Origin: Paracoccaceae bacterium
GTDB lineage: Bacteria > Pseudomonadota > Alphaproteobacteria > Rhodobacterales > Rhodobacteraceae
Direction of reading: 5' to 3'
NCBI GenBank assembly: GCA_029243395.1
Contig: JAQWSE010000001.1
Location: 108,658 to 172,657, forward strand
DNA: 64,000 nucleotides
Made by a program: the position numbers and the translations under genes. Positions 63,721 to 64,000 of the stretch are shown here, in pieces (within the stretch, counting starts at the first letter, position 1; each line of letters opens with the position of its first letter). Below the pieces are notes generated by a model that was not told the DNA's origin, did no database searches, and was given only the letters and a program-made list of their open reading frames with translations.

Positions 63721-64000
63721 TCATGAGCATCCTTCTTACTCTTATCTGTGAGAGGTAGGTAAATTTTCATTCCATCCTCTGCATAAATTTGGCAAGCTTG
63801 TTCGATCCTTCCATCTTCGCACCTAATCAAGCAGTCAAAGCAAACGCCCATCAAGCAATAAGGGCCGCGCGCTACGCCATCAAGTGTTGAATACACTGCA
63901 GCGATCCCATGGTTAAGAAGGATAGTCGCAATAAGGTCCCCCGCACGTGCTGTGACAGCCTTATCATCAACAAAAATAGTTATATTACATTTATCTATAT
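63717..64000 (-). CDS. [2Fe-2S] ferredoxin-like subunit, HcnA/OoxX/LhpF-like (partial)
   Basis: A frame runs in from the right edge for 94 codons and stops at TGA 63717-63719, overlapping the ATG of the HcnB-like gene. It reads DKCNITIFVDDKAVTARAGD at its start and RGPYCLMGVCFDCLIRCEDG in the middle. The C-x4-C-x2-C spacing there, plus an expected fourth Cys (QACQIY), matches the small ferredoxin subunit of HcnABC-type dehydrogenases. The start codon is outside the window. Confidence 0.88.
   Translation of the reverse strand, partial: IDKCNITIFVDDKAVTARAGDLIATILLNHGIAAVYSTLDGVARGPYCLMGVCFDCLIRCEDGRIEQACQIYAEDGMKIYLPLTDKSKKDAHE

Noticed and set aside
61233..64000. Calling the three-subunit operon hydrogen cyanide synthase
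   Set aside because: Sequence family alone does not separate glycine, opine and hydroxyproline dehydrogenases, and HCN synthase is known from few bacteria.
1..64000. tRNA, rRNA, prophage or complete insertion sequence
   Set aside because: No T-loop-like motifs in a cloverleaf context, no rRNA sequence and no transposase or integrase family motifs were recognised on either strand.

Overview
The window is AT-rich and gene-dense, and it reads as chromosome of a free-living, probably marine, alphaproteobacterium. The main supports are the run yajC-secD-secF-Mth938-like protein, the heterotetrameric sarcosine oxidase genes in the order B-D-A-G, several polar amino acid ABC importers, an hcnABC/lhpBEF-type amine dehydrogenase, and pairs of FAD oxidoreductases. 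The lineage is inferred from gene content only. No rRNA, tRNA, CRISPR array, complete insertion sequence or prophage was seen.

Layout. From 1 to 9.1 kb there are the end of an RND adaptor gene, an RND pump with extra hydrophobic segments, an Atm1-like ABC exporter, a LysM protein with a four-copy 54-bp repeat, a LOG-family enzyme, RarD and an Fe/Mn superoxide dismutase. From 9.2 to 12.6 kb is the Sec auxiliary complex. From 12.7 to 14 kb are three small unknown genes, two of them with signal peptides. From 14.1 to 16.6 kb an AMP-forming acyl-CoA ligase overlaps a ketopantoate-reductase-like gene. From 16.7 to 21.9 kb lies one 1722-residue protein with helical ends and a long repetitive beta-rich centre, the least explained gene here. 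From 22 to 29.2 kb follow a Ser/Cys proline racemase family enzyme, a CIA30-like protein, a TPR-methyltransferase fusion, two hotdog thioesterases, uracil-DNA glycosylase and a FAD oxidase.

The stretch from 29.3 to 57.9 kb is an oxidative and transport region. It holds a membrane desaturase, a PhyH dioxygenase, a TPR protein, a GST, a P450 divergent from a GlxA-type regulator, a Rieske ferredoxin, a MATE exporter, a Rieske oxygenase, a complete amino-acid-type ABC importer, a TauD-like dioxygenase, a DoeB-like deacylase, sarcosine oxidase soxBDAG, a second ABC importer with a symmetric divergent promoter, AhpD-like proteins, a class V aminotransferase, and the molybdenum-enzyme helpers XdhC and MocA. 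Together these suggest uptake and oxidative breakdown of methylated amines, amino-acid-derived osmolytes and related small carbon and nitrogen compounds. Sarcosine oxidase, the FAD oxidases, superoxide dismutase and the AhpD-like proteins fit with the hydrogen peroxide such chemistry makes.

From 57.9 to 60.8 kb three genes modify a nucleotide sugar (RfbG, an RfbC-like epimerase and a C-methyltransferase), probably for a surface polysaccharide. A gap of about 465 bp with different base composition separates them from a three-subunit amine dehydrogenase that runs off the right edge. With the racemase family enzyme at 22 kb, that dehydrogenase could serve hydroxyproline catabolism; this is inference. 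The most useful regulatory signals are a perfect 11-bp inverted repeat carrying two divergent -35 boxes (53.36 kb), a strong terminator inside an ABC operon between the binding-protein and a permease gene (40.44 kb), and a 15-codon leader ORF coupled to the Rieske ferredoxin (36.64 kb).
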